Of a stretch of 64,000 bases of DNA, positions 47,601 through 57,400 are shown in pieces. Position numbers and translations under genes: made by a program. The DNA comes from Mytilisepta virgata. Taxonomy: Eukaryota; Mollusca; Bivalvia; Mytilida; Mytilidae. Numbering within the stretch: the stretch's first letter is position 1; every line of letters begins with the position of its first letter. The stretch lies in the NCBI GenBank assembly GCA_028015205.1, contig CM051514.1:44036150-44100149 (forward strand). Reading direction: 5' to 3'. The notes under the pieces were generated by a model, which saw only the letters and a program-made list of their open reading frames with translations, had not been told where the DNA came from and searched no databases.

Positions 47601-50091
47601 TGGGCAAATAACATGCATCAAATTATGCTTTTATGCAAAATCGGCGTTATTTCAATAAAATCCGTGGTAATATTCAGTAAAGTAATTCACTACCATATGA
47701 ATGTTTTCCTGATTCAATAGTGAAACTATCTTTATCTTTCAGAGATAGTGGTGATAAACTTCTTCCTGTTTGTGATAGCTTTCTGGTTAGTCTTTGCGAT
47801 ATGTCTGGTTTGTTGTAGGTAAGTTGTAGGTAATATTTTTGTCAATAGATGGTCTCTTTAACTCATATATTTGGTTTACCTGGTCCGATGTCAACTGTAT
47901 GGGCTAGCTAGCCCCCAAGACCCTTCTTGATAAGGTACGAGTATGCAAACTTTCTCAGAATGAACGAAGAATCCCCTGATAGTGTAATGTGCTGTAATCA
48001 CATTGAAATACGGAATACGAAAATGTATTGTGAGAAACATTACGAAAATAACATACCTGATGCAGACTGAGAATTATCGAAGCGATATACTTGTTTACAA
48101 ACATAAATTGTACATATAATGTCACAATTCCCAAATTGTGACCTTTTTCACCGTTTTGTGTGTTTAATTTAGAAATTAACGTATCTATAAAAAAAAATTG
48201 AAGTGCAGTATTTTTAGTGTTGTTTTTTCTGGATATTTAGTTAGAACTATGGTCTCTTATGGTCTTTGTTCATAATATACAAGTATTGCAATATACTGAG
48301 TGCAATATAATTGTTATATTACATATGGTGTAGCATTTTTCTTTTTTCATTGGCTAAGACGATCACGTGATTTAAAGGATATTCCATATACGGACGCTTT
48401 GTTTCTATTTTTAAGTATATAGCCGCTATGTTTCTATTTATATATATTGATGCTATACTTCTAAATTTCTAAAGCCGTTCCTGATCGGATTTACCCACCG
48501 CCACACACAATAAAAAATGATTTTCATTTGAATCCTAGTTGTTCGAAACAGAGGAAAAAAAACAAAATATGTTGTGTTTTTGTTAACAATAAAACAAGTT
48601 CATCTTATTTATTGATATTTTCAAAGTCATGCAAAATGAAATACACAGGAAGAACATTGTAGACATTCCCATAATACACTATTTACATATGTAATATATA
48701 AATTAAGGACTTTCACTTGGTCAATACGTTATATAAAGACCTGTTAGATTATATGGACCTCGGACTTCGTCCTCGGTCAATATAATCAGCCATAATTGAT
48801 AAATGTGAACCACTTAACAGAATATTTCCCAAGTCCAACGGCTGCGGTCCAAAAAACATGATATTGCACGATAGTGAAGTGCCATAATTGATTTCTTATA
48901 TTTCACTTTAAAGAGCATAAATTGGAAATCACCTGTTATTTAAAATAGTTCACCGTGCAATATCACAATATATGGACTAGTTTGAAACGCACTGTTTCTA
49001 TATAGATCAAAAAGTACGAAATGTAATCATATGTTTTATTTGCAGTGTTTAAACAAGGCAAATTTAGAATTGACATCTGTGCAAGACAAGTCTTCGTATA
49101 TTTGTAAAAAAAATACATTTCTTATTGCAGGTATTGTAAATTAAACAAAACTGGACAGTATAAGTTGGCCACACAATCGGATACGGACTCGGCTCATTCC
49201 GGAAGAAGAACTGACCCTGGTGGAACGAGTATGCAAACTTTCTCAGAGGGAATCGAAGAATCCCCTGATAGTGAAACGTGTTTTAATCACATTGAAAAAC
49301 GGAATACAAAACTGTATTCATCTGTGTCGTCAGATGGACCATATGCTTCGGTGGATAAATCTGTTTATTATCCAGACAGTCGTTTTGATTTAGCAGGGAA
49401 TACGGGGGGAAACTCTAATAGGATTTCTAGTTTCAGGCCACCGAAAGTGAAAAATCCTTATGCTTCTTATGATAGCTTAGATTTTGATGAACCTGAAGAA
49501 TTGCCAGAATATAATCCTAATCAAAGTACATGTATGCAAACATCTACTATATCGAAAACAACAGAGGACGAATTCCCGCCTCCACCCCCTCCAGAGTTAC
49601 TAGGACGTCCAGATCCTCCATCTCCATCACAACCTTTAAAACCTCAGGGATACGAACCTCAAAATCGTGAACAAAATTCATATCAAAACGGTGCTATTGA
49701 AAGGGATACAGAAATTAAACATTATACAATTAATGATGACGATTACGCGATTGTGCAAAAACCAAAACGAAAACCTCAAATCGCTCCGAGACCAAAACAA
49801 GCTCATAATCCTATGTATGGGCATATCCCACGCAGTGCTTCAAATAACCAGCGACCTGGTATCCCAAATGAAATTCATTCAGATGAAATACCAACACAAG
49901 GGGTCAAAGGTCATTCACCAACAGGACAACCAACCGGATATTTACCACAACATAATTGTATGTTAGAGTGTGAAGGAAACCATCCACATAATTTCCCGCC
50001 GCCTGCTCAAATGAATAGACAGCGTGCTAATGGAAATATGTATACTACAAATACTCCTTACAGTCATGAAAGAACAGAGCATTTCTACTAG
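35373..50091 (+). CDS. Transmembrane receptor: SUEL-lectin x2, CUB, TM, Tyr/Pro-rich tail (5' exon missing)
   Basis: Exons: 35373-35624, 36685-36957, 38244-38621, 44191-44328, 45519-45788 (or 45752), 47743-47818 and 49131-50091. All have GT-AG borders. The introns before the transmembrane exon are all phase 1, typical of shuffled extracellular modules. About 782 residues are encoded: two SUEL-type galactose-binding lectin-like domains, one CUB domain, a glycosylation-prone stalk, one transmembrane helix and a long cytoplasmic tail. The protein should sit in the plasma membrane, bind carbohydrate or protein ligands outside and signal through tail tyrosines and Pro-rich motifs inside. No kinase or death domain is present. 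The first exon, with start codon and signal peptide ending in phase 1, was not found and may lie far upstream. No name can be given. Several introns carry TE insertions. Confidence 0.85.
36685..36957 (+). CDS. Receptor exon: SUEL-type lectin-like domain 2
   Basis: 91 codons, acceptor ATATTTCAG, donor G|GTGAGT, phase 1-1. It shows the same pattern as domain 1: NLCSDESQGIFCTSGSIIHI, LCEGKTSCFASGL, and a terminal FVDYICVPG. It is divergent, so sugar binding is uncertain. Tandem lectin-like modules suggest exon duplication. Confidence 0.8.
37080..37430 (+). repeat. Mollusc SINE-like repeat, copy 1 (intronic)
   Basis: Contains GGTGTGTTCGACT (pol III B-box-like), GGTTGGTGGTTCTCTGCGGA and TACTCCGGCTTCTTGCACCA. 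It shares all of these in order with 53215-53450. From memory this 3' module is widespread in molluscs. It lies in the intron between lectin domain 2 and CUB. Confidence 0.65.
38244..38621 (+). CDS. Receptor exon: CUB domain
   Basis: 126 codons, acceptor TAATTTCAG, donor G|GTAAGT, phase 1-1. Motifs typical of CUB: a GLIKSPGFPSNPYGNLNGCFW start, FVQILIHVLFSRD strand, CDEKYLQIT, and the terminal YGNRFVISYE. Several extra cysteines are present (TDC, HYC, KSC). CUB domains mediate extracellular protein or carbohydrate contacts. Confidence 0.88.
39204..39402. repeat. 199-bp palindromic element (intronic)
   Basis: Arms of about 90-100 bp are inverted copies: ACTCTGCATACAGTTCTGCA at the left, with its inverse ending at 39402, and inner blocks AAATCTGGCT and GAAATATCCAT. 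No target duplication was detected. Probably a foldback MITE in the CUB-stalk intron. Confidence 0.75.
40110..40800 (+). pseudogene. LINE ORF2 C-terminal fragment with (GAATTT)n tail
   Basis: An open frame of about 163 codons (to 40609) encodes the post-RT region: IETGRYSKPKTPPNERFCKF, then the zinc-knuckle-like CKFC...DEFHFLFNCPHY motif and FIKEAFESRDH, then TAG. A 3'UTR of about 190 bp ends in AATTTGAATTTGAATTT. It is severely 5'-truncated, as usual for LINE insertions, and lies in the receptor intron on the sense strand. Same broad family as the minus-strand LINE at 54.46-60.40 kb. Confidence 0.85.
41067..42165 (+). repeat. ~140-bp dispersed/tandem repeat units (intronic)
   Basis: Three related units (about 41067-41206, 41207-41335 and 41985-42150) share AAACCACT(A/G)GGC, CAATGGTCCTTA, CTCTTTCAG and AACATAGGACC phrases in order. 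No gene. The interval 42166-43609 holds nothing else recognisable. Confidence 0.7.
43610..43800 (+). repeat. Dispersed repeat, copy 1 (intronic)
   Basis: Shares AACCAGGAGTGAACTCAGG and GGGTAAGCAGTTCCT, with the preceding AATGAACA-CAC-AACTCCT, with about 61795-61990. Unknown mollusc repeat on the plus strand. Confidence 0.65.
44064..44081 (+). repeat. (TTG)n tail of a retroposon-like repeat
   Basis: About six TTG units follow GCAATAAAGTATT, which resembles the 3' end of a short retroposon. It lies in the intron about 110 bp before the stalk exon at 44191. Confidence 0.5.
44191..44328 (+). CDS. Receptor exon: extracellular stalk part 1
   Basis: 46 codons, acceptor CACGTTACAG, donor T|GTAAGT, phase 1-1. 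Reads REYRSLHPSYPQYMTQCSS and onward with an N-glycosylation site (NTS). No domain was recognised; Tyr/Thr/Ser-rich. Confidence 0.75.
45142..45495 (-). mobile_element. MITE (354 bp), second copy, perfect 9-bp TSD
   Basis: Same family as 34459-34850 but reversed: CAATCTAATTAAAAACCG ends and long GAGATCTAACGAAA inverted repeats. It is flanked by exact ACTGTTCTG (45133-45141 and 45496-45504). Its right end lies 23 bp upstream of the first base of the receptor exon at 45519, so the branch point and most of the original upstream acceptor context were replaced, while the duplicated pyrimidine-rich TSD is part of the present acceptor tract. Confidence 0.95.
45519..45788 (+). CDS. Receptor exon: extracellular stalk part 2, TE-bounded
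   Basis: Acceptor TTGACTCCAG; 90 codons to donor ATG|GTGAGC at 45789. It reads REVLPAPCRTALRHF and onward, with glycosylation sites NMT and NFT. An alternative in-phase donor GCAG|GTCATA at 45753 gives 78 codons. The last 12 codons of the longer form overlap the 13-bp target duplication and the left end of the insertion at 45767-46101, so the strong donor is TE-supplied. RNA data are needed to choose between them. No domain recognised. Confidence 0.7.
45767..46101. mobile_element. 335-bp palindromic insertion with 13-bp TSD
   Basis: The exact direct repeat TCATATTAGAATT flanks it (45754-45766 and 46102-46114). Inside are 57-bp inverted arms (45775-45831 and 45991-46047) with about two mismatches. 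The centre carries a phrase that on the minus strand reads GACCATATTGGTCGAAACG, like the stem II plus GAAAC part of a hammerhead ribozyme as found in Penelope-like retroelements. The long, odd-sized target duplication fits a retroelement better than a DNA transposon. Confidence 0.75.
45901..45940 (-). ncRNA. Degenerate hammerhead-ribozyme-like motif
   Basis: On the minus strand: CTCAAGATCAAGACC (the consensus core would be CTGANGA), a 4-bp stem II GACC/GGTC with ATATT loop, then GAAAC and GTTGGG. One core base differs from consensus and the outer stems were not confirmed, so self-cleavage is doubtful. Confidence 0.3.
46115..47742. other. Receptor intron, no gene seen
   Basis: AT-rich intron between stalk exon 2 and the transmembrane exon. 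A C-run lies at about 47437-47456. No repeat partner or exon was recognised. Confidence 0.5.
47743..47818 (+). CDS. Receptor exon: transmembrane helix
   Basis: Acceptor TTATCTTTCAG, donor AG|GTAAGT, phase 1 to 2. It encodes VVINFFLFVIAFWLVFAICL followed by VCCR: one hydrophobic helix with juxtamembrane cysteines (possible palmitoylation) and a basic stop-transfer (RYCKLNK) continuing in the next exon. Confidence 0.88.
47937..48045 (+). pseudogene. Mutated duplicate of part of the cytoplasmic-tail exon
   Basis: The sequence from ACGAGTATGCAAACTTTCTC to about GAATACGAAAATGTATT matches about 49226-49320 of the last exon at roughly 85-90 percent. A 1-base deletion after TTCTCAGA shifts the frame and gives TGA. 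It lies in the intron immediately before that exon, so it is a decayed tandem exon duplication. Confidence 0.85.
48748..48788. repeat. Short hairpin in a dispersed repeat
   Basis: GATTATATGGACCTCGGA and the inverse of TCCTCGGTCAATATAATC form an 18-bp imperfect stem around CTTCG. A nearby inverted pair GATATTGCACG (48862) and CGTGCAATATC (48955) suggests that the 48.7-49.0 kb intronic part is a small TE. Confidence 0.5.
49131..50091 (+). CDS. Receptor last exon: Tyr/Pro-rich cytoplasmic tail
   Basis: 320 codons from acceptor TTATTGCAG to TAG at 50089-50091. The tail is hydrophilic and probably disordered. It has several Y-x-x-hydrophobic motifs (YASV, YDSL, YAIV, YGHI) usable as SH2-docking or endocytic signals. 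A PPPPPPELLGRPDPPSPSQP run and KPQIAPRPK are possible SH3 or WW ligands. Acidic DDDY and DEPEE patches are present. This points to signalling by adaptor recruitment; no catalytic domain is present. Confidence 0.9.
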
Positions 50092-50441
50092 TCAGACATT
50101 TTATATCTCCATAAATGGCATAATTTATATAAATTTTATTTTAAATGCATATTCTTTGTCTTTCGTCTCCAAAATTCATCTTTCCATATGTTTCTGCAGT
50201 TATTTCGATTGTGGGCTGTATTTGACGTCATATCTGATTTGTCCTATGTCGGTTAAATATGGAACACTTCACCAATCGTTCCATTTTAGGATTTATTTAG
50301 ATACTGCAGTGCCTTTCAAGATGAAAAACAACAACAAAAGTGTCTACTATTTGTATTGCGTTCCGGTATTGCATTGTTTGGTTTTTCATGAATCTGTTTT
50401 GTTCCTATTTATATTCCAAATTGTGGTTCTGTTGGATTCAG

Positions 50442-50447
50442 AATAAA
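50442..50447 (+). terminator. Polyadenylation signal AATAAA of the receptor gene
   Basis: The canonical signal about 350 bp after the stop codon at 50091; a 3'UTR of this length is ordinary. From here to 51539 no gene or repeat was recognised. Confidence 0.6.
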
Positions 50448-51539
50448 CTTTATGCTAATATCCCGGATAATATATATAAACAATTCACCATTTAAATAGT
50501 TTCATTTGGCAGATATCATGATAAAATATCACCAAGAACCAAATGTAAATGTACATGTAGATAAAATTTGATAGGTATATAAAGAAAACATATTGCAGTG
50601 ATAAAACACCAGGCTATGTCCTTACACAAACCCATCAAATATAAACGGATTTTATCCGTAATGCTTTATTCTAGATGTAGAAATGCAAGTCCTGTTGCTA
50701 ATTCAATAATTAAATTAACATATTCAGCAATACCCTTGTCGTTTACTTTTCCTTCCGTTTCAACAGTAGACAACCTAGTGACATTACCTATAAAACGCGG
50801 GTGTCTAGAACAAAAATGAAACATTGAAACAAAAAAATGAACCATTGATTTATCGTACTAAATATCTTGGTTTGCTCTATAAGTACAGTACAGGAAAAAA
50901 AGAGAAGAAAACAAATTCTTTTGTCAGGATCACATCCTTTCCCCTATAAGAAACTATCTATTTTAATATGTTTGTAAATTTTGTTAAAAATTCTTATTAA
51001 AACTGCAGATTTACAGATTGTACAAGGAGTTGGACAATGATGTTCTATGATTGTCCTAAAATAAAATATCCAATAATATATTTTATTATAGTTGAATAGA
51101 TAAAAACCTATGATTTTTTAAAATAAAATATGGGACGATATCATGCATTACGTATATGTAGAAGAATGATAATCCCTGTCTTCATGATTAAGTACAAGCG
51201 TTAGAATTATCATTGTGAGTATGACGTAAAACATGCATTTAAGTAAGGAGTTATCTTTTTGTTTATTTACGTACATGTTGTAACAGTTTAAATCAATAAA
51301 TTTCAAAATATGTGTATCAACTATATTTTATTCTACAGAAAATGACCCTGTATAAATAAAATACGTCTTCATATGTAAAGTAATGAGCTAGAATTTAATT
51401 GTTCAAATCAAATAATAGGATAATACCTTACTAAGAACATTTTTTTACATTCATTCTTCACAATTAAGAAACATCAAATCCTATAAATTCATTGGTCGAG
51501 AGCACTTTGCTATATTCTAAACATTCCATAGATTAAGAA

Positions 51540-51962
51540 TTTACATCCCAGCTCCTTTGTTTTTACAGGGGTGATCTGAGACGGATCACCCCTGCCAGAT
51601 CACCCCAGCAAGAGTGCTTTGTTAGTGTTTAAAGTTGACGGGAACAATTTACTCACGATTAAAACTTAGAAAATTTATGCAGAAACATAAATTACAAATT
51701 AAAAATTAACATTAAAATTTAGAAAGAATGTACCGAGAATCGAACCTGGGACTGTTCGTTTATTAGCCATCCACGTTAACCAATAGGCCAGTGAAGCTCA
51801 CACCGATTAACGTTAATTTTACCTATAAGAATATTAAGTTCGGGGTTCCAGTGGGGAATACAATATATAATATATATAAAAGTATATTATAACGTAAAAT
51901 AGTACTGAAATGTTTACTATATAAGTTTATTATTATTTATCACGGATGAGCTGGGATGTAAA
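51540..51962 (-). mobile_element. SINE-like element with tRNA-derived head
   Basis: Bounded by a 15-bp inverted repeat TTTACATCCCAGCTC (51540-51554, inverse at 51948-51962). On the minus strand about 51800-51726 is tRNA-like: TGGCCTATTGGTTAACG (A box), GGCTAATAAACGA (anticodon arm resembling tRNA-Ile with AAT) and GGTTCGATTCTC (B box). The acceptor and T stems pair poorly, so it is not a functional tRNA. Also contains AGGGGTGATC / GATCACCCCT inverted pieces near 51570. Confidence 0.5.
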
Positions 51963-52070
51963 ATAGTTATCCCACTCGGACTTGGTGTGTCTGTATAAGA
52001 TCATCCCTCGGGCCTCCGGCCCTCGGGATGATCTTATACAGACACACCGCGTCCTTGTGGGATAACTATT
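51962..52070. repeat. 109-bp hairpin with ~50-bp arms
   Basis: AATAGTTATCCCAC and its inverse bound the structure. The inner arm GTGTGTCTGTATAAGATCAT is perfectly repeated in inverse; a 9-bp internal segment is unpaired. It directly abuts the SINE-like element at 51540-51962. Confidence 0.85.
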
Positions 52071-52284
52071 ACGGAAAGTCTAACAGAACCATCTGAGCAC
52101 ATTGTCAGTCATGTGTATTCTTATTTAAAACTGTAGTCACTTCATAACACACAAAGTAAATAGTCAAAATGGCAAAATGTGAGCACATTGTCAATGAATT
52201 CTAATTTCAGTTGTGAAAAATGTATCATGTGATCACAATGTCAATCATTCAAATGATTTCAGCTCAGAAAAATAAATTCACTCC

Positions 52285-52557
52285 ATGAAATTTGATAAAA
52301 AATGGCAGGACCAGGATTTCGGTAAAATAAAAAGCCTGGATCACTTTAGATGTGAAAAAAATGCAGGACCTGTGTCAATCACGAAATTTTCAGGTTTAAA
52401 TGAAAATAAAAGTTTAGGCCGCGATAGCGGACGAAAAAAAAATCCAGGACCACAGTTTGGGCGAAAAAAAGCAGGATTCAACAGGTCACCGAAGTTTGTC
52501 AGTTGTTTTCGATTTTCGCCTTCTTCGAAGATCCCTTTGGTATTTCTTGACTTTACT
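52285..52557 (+). repeat. Dispersed repeats (second copies of 33540 and 30895 types)
   Basis: 52285-52490 shares GGACCAGGATTTCGG, AAAGCCTGGATCACTT and AAAAAATCCAGGACCA with 33540-33735. 52495-52557 carries CCCTTTGGTATTTCTTGACT. The 91-codon ORF across them is not a gene. 52558-53214 holds nothing recognisable. Confidence 0.6.
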
Positions 52558-53214
52558 TAAACAAACGAGCGCTGTAACAACTAAGAAATATATGTTCTGT
52601 AATAACAATCATCGCATCTTAAACTATTGTATAACATCAAAATGGGCATATTGTATATATTACCCGACGCGAAGCCAAATATTTGCCAGGTCTGAGTGGC
52701 GAAGCGGAGGGTAATATGGTCACTCAGAATTGTCAAATATTTCGCATATAACCATCACAAGACCCTAATATTACATGTATTATGTAAAGATATCTGCTCA
52801 ATTTACGACGTCGTATGAAAAACTGAAGAACATTCTTGTGTACACTCTTATACACGTGTGAATAACCAGATTCTGTAAAGCCATCTGAACAAATGAAATG
52901 CGTGTGTTTTCACCTGGAACTTACTATCTCCTTGTCGTTGCCTACATATGCATACAGTTGTTTGTTGTGCTGTATCTAAGTTTTGTTTGTTGTGTGCAGC
53001 GTTTTGATTGGCTGACCCAGTGACCGACTAGCCTATAAATATGGTGTTGTCTCAACCTTCGGTAGTAGTCTTATTTCCTTGGGAAAGATAAATTCACTTT
53101 AATACTTGTACCTAGAAAGATGTCTGAACCAATTGAAAAATTTAGATTAGAGAAAAGCTTGGTACGATCGAGCTATTCAAGTATTAAGAAATATCCTGAG
53201 ATCGTTATACATTT

Positions 53215-53450
53215 GCAGTCGGTCCCTGTAAAGTCAGTCAACCACCTCAGGTCAACCTTCACCTGTGGCGGGGTGTGTTCGACTCCGATCTAAATTGACA
53301 AGGGTTGCCAATTTTCCTATCGAAGGTCGGTGGTTTTCTCTGGGTACTCCGGCTTCCTCCACCAATAAAAACTGGCCGCCGCGAAATAGCCAAAATGTGC
53401 TCAAAACGACGTAAAACCCCAACTACACAAACAAATCAACCTTAAATTAT
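53215..53450 (+). repeat. Mollusc SINE-like repeat, copy 2
   Basis: Contains GGTGTGTTCGACTCCGATCT (B-box-like), GGTCGGTGGTTTTCTCTGGG, TACTCCGGCTTCCTCCACCA and AAAACTGGCCGCCGCGAAAT. Collinear with 37080-37430 and better preserved. Confidence 0.75.
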
Positions 53451-53570
53451 CTATTTAGGAAGGGAAATTCCGCCGATCTTTAGAAGTAAATTTTCATGCC
53501 AATGTTCAAATGATAAAAACTATGAATTTTTATTTATAAGACTTTTTGAAGACCATTTTGGTTAAGTGAT

Positions 53571-53644
53571 ATCAACCTTTAAAAAATCAACCTTCGGGGA
53601 AATCAACCTTCGGGAAAATCAACCTTCGGAGAAATCAACCTTCA
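53571..53644 (+). repeat. ~18-bp tandem repeat, about 4-5 copies
   Basis: Units of AAATCAACCTTCGGGGA with small variations. Local minisatellite; no coding content. Confidence 0.8.
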
Positions 53645-53715
53645 CTCCTTACGGAATGTTGATTTAGATGATTTCTGTAGAGTAATTATAATTGAATGTT
53701 AATTTATGAAACCTG

Positions 53716-54228
53716 ATGTTTGTAAATATCATGATTTTATCAATTGAGAACTTTAATGCAAATCAAACCCTTCCAGCGACAGTGCGATCATGGAACCTAT
53801 TACCAGAAAATACAAAATCAAGTACGTCTCTAGGAATCTTTAAAACTACTTTACAATCGCAAAACACTAGTCTAAGAACGCCCCCCTTTTACTATGTCGG
53901 TAAGCGCCAAGGTCAAATTTTTCATGCAAGACTTAGGATGCAGTGCAGTTCTCTCAATCAGCACCTCTTTATAAAAAATATTGTTAACTCCCCCCTTTGC
54001 CAGTGTGGTGCTATCGAATCTGTTGATCACTATCTCCTTCACTGTCCGCGTTTTGACCTCCAGCGTCAGCAGCATATTGAGTACATTATAAATAGTCCTA
54101 GATTTGACAATAGGATTCTTCTCTTCGGGGCTCATCATTAGAGCGATGAACAAAACATAGAACTTTTCTTGGCAGTTCAGTCATATATTTTGAGTAGCAA
54201 ACGATTTGCTAGACAGTAAACAAATACT
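53716..54228 (+). pseudogene. LINE ORF2 C-terminal fragment with internal TAG
   Basis: The frame reads LPATVRSWNLLPENTKSSTS, KRQGQIFHARLRMQCSSLNQ, then the zinc-knuckle-like CQCGAIESVDHYLLHCPRF. A TAG at 54139-54141 interrupts it, and the same frame continues EQNIELFLAVQSYILSSKRF to TAA near 54228. Family: Jockey/CR1-like LINE common in bivalves (from memory). 5'-truncated. It runs tail-to-tail into the minus-strand LINE ending near 54460. Confidence 0.85.
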
Positions 54229-54459
54229 CATCATTATTCATCAACATTTCAGTGCATGTTATCTATCAAAATTAAATTTTCATAACTTCTTTTAAAAAAT
54301 TTTTAATGTATTGATTCATAATACATAATCTTTTGAGTATGAGAAAATTAACTATGAAAATTATTTTTCGTAGGATACGGATTTATATAAGCCAAAAACT
54401 TGTTTCCGAATCCTATATTGATTATTCAATTGTATTGTATATTACTTGCATTTAATTAT

Positions 54460-57400
54460 TGTATGTTTTATTGAATTAATTAATAAAAATATGTTTACAA
54501 TAAACCCTGACGGGTTGAGCAAATACAAACATTAACATATTATACACAATATATAAAAACATAACACAAGATACATACATAAATAAAGTTATTATAGTTC
54601 CAAATATGTTTGCACTTGACCAATATATGTCTCTCATTTTCGCAATTCAAAAGAATGCTTTATAAAATCAACAGCACTGGTCAAACACTGCTTTATAAAA
54701 TCAACATCACTGGATAAACACTGCTTTATAAAATCAACAGCACTGGACAAAAACTGCTTTATAAAATCAACATCACTGGACAAACACTGCTTTATAAAAT
54801 CAACATCACTGGACAAACACTGCTTTATAAAATCAACAGCACTGGACAAACACTGCTTTATAAAATCAACAGCACTGGACAAACACTGCTTTATAAAATC
54901 AACAGCACTGGACAAACACTGCTTTATAAAATCAACAGCACTGGACAAACACTGCTTTATAAAATCAACAGCACTGGACAAACACTGCTTTATAAAATCA
55001 ACAGCACTGGACAAACACTGCTTTATAAAATCAACAGCACTGGACAAACACTGCTTTATAAAATCAACAGCACTGGACAAACACTGCTTTATAAAATCAA
55101 CAGCACTGGACAAACACTGCTTTATAAAATCAACAGCACTGGACAAACACTGCTTTATAAAATCAACAGCACTGGACAAACACTGCTTTATAAAATCAAC
55201 AGCACTGGACAAACACTGCTTTATAAAATCAACAGCACTGGACAAACACTGCTTTATAAAATCAACAGCACTGGACAAACACTGCTTTATAAAATCAACA
55301 GCACTGGACAAACACTGCTTTATAAAATCAACAGCACTGGACAAACACTGCTTTATAAAATCAACAGCACTGGACAAACACTGCTTTATAAAATCAACAG
55401 CACTGGACAAACACTGCTTTATAAAATCAACAGCACTGGACAAACACTGCTTTATAAAATCAACAGCACTGGACAAACACTGCTTTATAAAATCAACAGC
55501 ACTGGACAAACACTGCTTTATAAAATCAACAGCACTGGACAAACACTGCTTTATAAAATCAACAGCACTGGACAAACACTGCTTTATAAAATCAACAGCA
55601 CTGGACAAACACTGCTTTATAAAATCAACAGCACTGGACAAACACTGCTTTATAAAATCAACATCACTGGACAAACACTGCTTTATAAAATCAACATCAC
55701 TGGACAAACACTGCTTTATAAAATCAACAGCACTGGACAAACACTGCTTTATAAAATCAACAGCACTGGACAAACACTGCTTTATAAAATCAACAGCACT
55801 GGACAAACACTGCTTTATAAAATCAACAGCACTGGACAAACACTGCTTTATAAAATCAACAGCACTGGACAAACACTGCTTTATAAAATCAACAGCACTG
55901 GACAAACACTGCTTTATAAAATCAACAGCACTGGACAAACACTGCTTTATAAAATCAACAGCACTGGACAAACACTGCTTTATAAAATCAACAGCACTGG
56001 ACAAACACTGCTTTATAAAATCAACAGCACTGGACAAACACTGCTTTATAAAATCAACAGCACTGGACAAACACTGCTTTATAAAATCAACAGCACTGGA
56101 CAAACACTGCTTTATAAAATCAACAGCACTGGACAAACACTGCTTTATAAAATCAACAGCACTGGACAAACACTGCTTTATAAAATCAACAGCACTGGAC
56201 AAACACTGCTTTATAAAATCAACAGCACTGGACAAACACTGCTTTATAAAATCAACAGCACTGGACAAACACTGCTTTATAAAATCAACAGCACTGGACA
56301 AACACTGCTTTATAAAATCAACAGCACTGGACAAACACTGCTTTATAAAATCAACAGCACTGGACAAACACTGCTTTATAAAATCAACAGCACTGGACAA
56401 ACACTGCTTTATAAAATCAACAGCACTGGACAAACACTGCTTTATAAAATCAACAGCACTGGACAAACACTGCTTTATAAAATCAACAGCACTGGACAAA
56501 CACTGCTTTATAAAATCAACAGCACTGGACAAACACTGCTTTATAAAATCAACAGCACTGGACAAACACTGCTTTATAAAATCAACAGCACTGGACAAAC
56601 ACTGCTTTATAAAATCAACAGCACTGGACAAACACTGCTTTATAAAATCAACAGCACTGGACAAACACTGCTTTATAAAATCAACAGCACTGGACAAACA
56701 CTGCTTTATAAAATCAACAGCACTGGACAAACACTGCTTTATAAAATCAACAGCACTGGACAAACACTGCTTTATAAAATCAACAGCACTGGACAAACAC
56801 TGCTTTATAAAATCAACAGCACTGGACAAACACTGCTTTATAAAATCAACATCACTGGACAAACACTGCTTTATAAAATCAACAGCACTGGACAAACACT
56901 GCTTTATAAAATCAACAGCACTGGACAAACACTGCTTTATAAAATCAACAGCACTGGACAAACACTGCTTTATAAAATCAACATCACTGGACAAACACTG
57001 CTTTATAAAATCAACATCACTGGACAAACACTGCTTTATAAAATCAACATCACTGGACAAACACTGCTTTATAAAATCAACATCACTGGACAAACACTGC
57101 TTTATAAAATCAACAGCACTGGACAAACACTGCTTTATAAAATCAACAGCACTGGACAAACACTGCTTTATAAAATCAACAGCACTGGACAAACACTGCT
57201 TTATAAAATCAACAGCACTGGACAAACACTGCTTTATAAAATCAACAGCACTGGACAAACACTGCTTTATAAAATCAACAGCACTGGACAAACACTGCTT
57301 TATAAAATCAACAGCACTGGACAAACACTGCTTTATAAAATCAACAGCACTGGACAAACACTGCTTTATAAAATCAACAGCACTGGACAAACACTGCTTT

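Noticed and set aside
51726..51800. Functional tRNA-Ile on the minus strand
   Set aside because: The acceptor stem does not pair and the T stem is mismatched; better read as the tRNA-derived head of a SINE.
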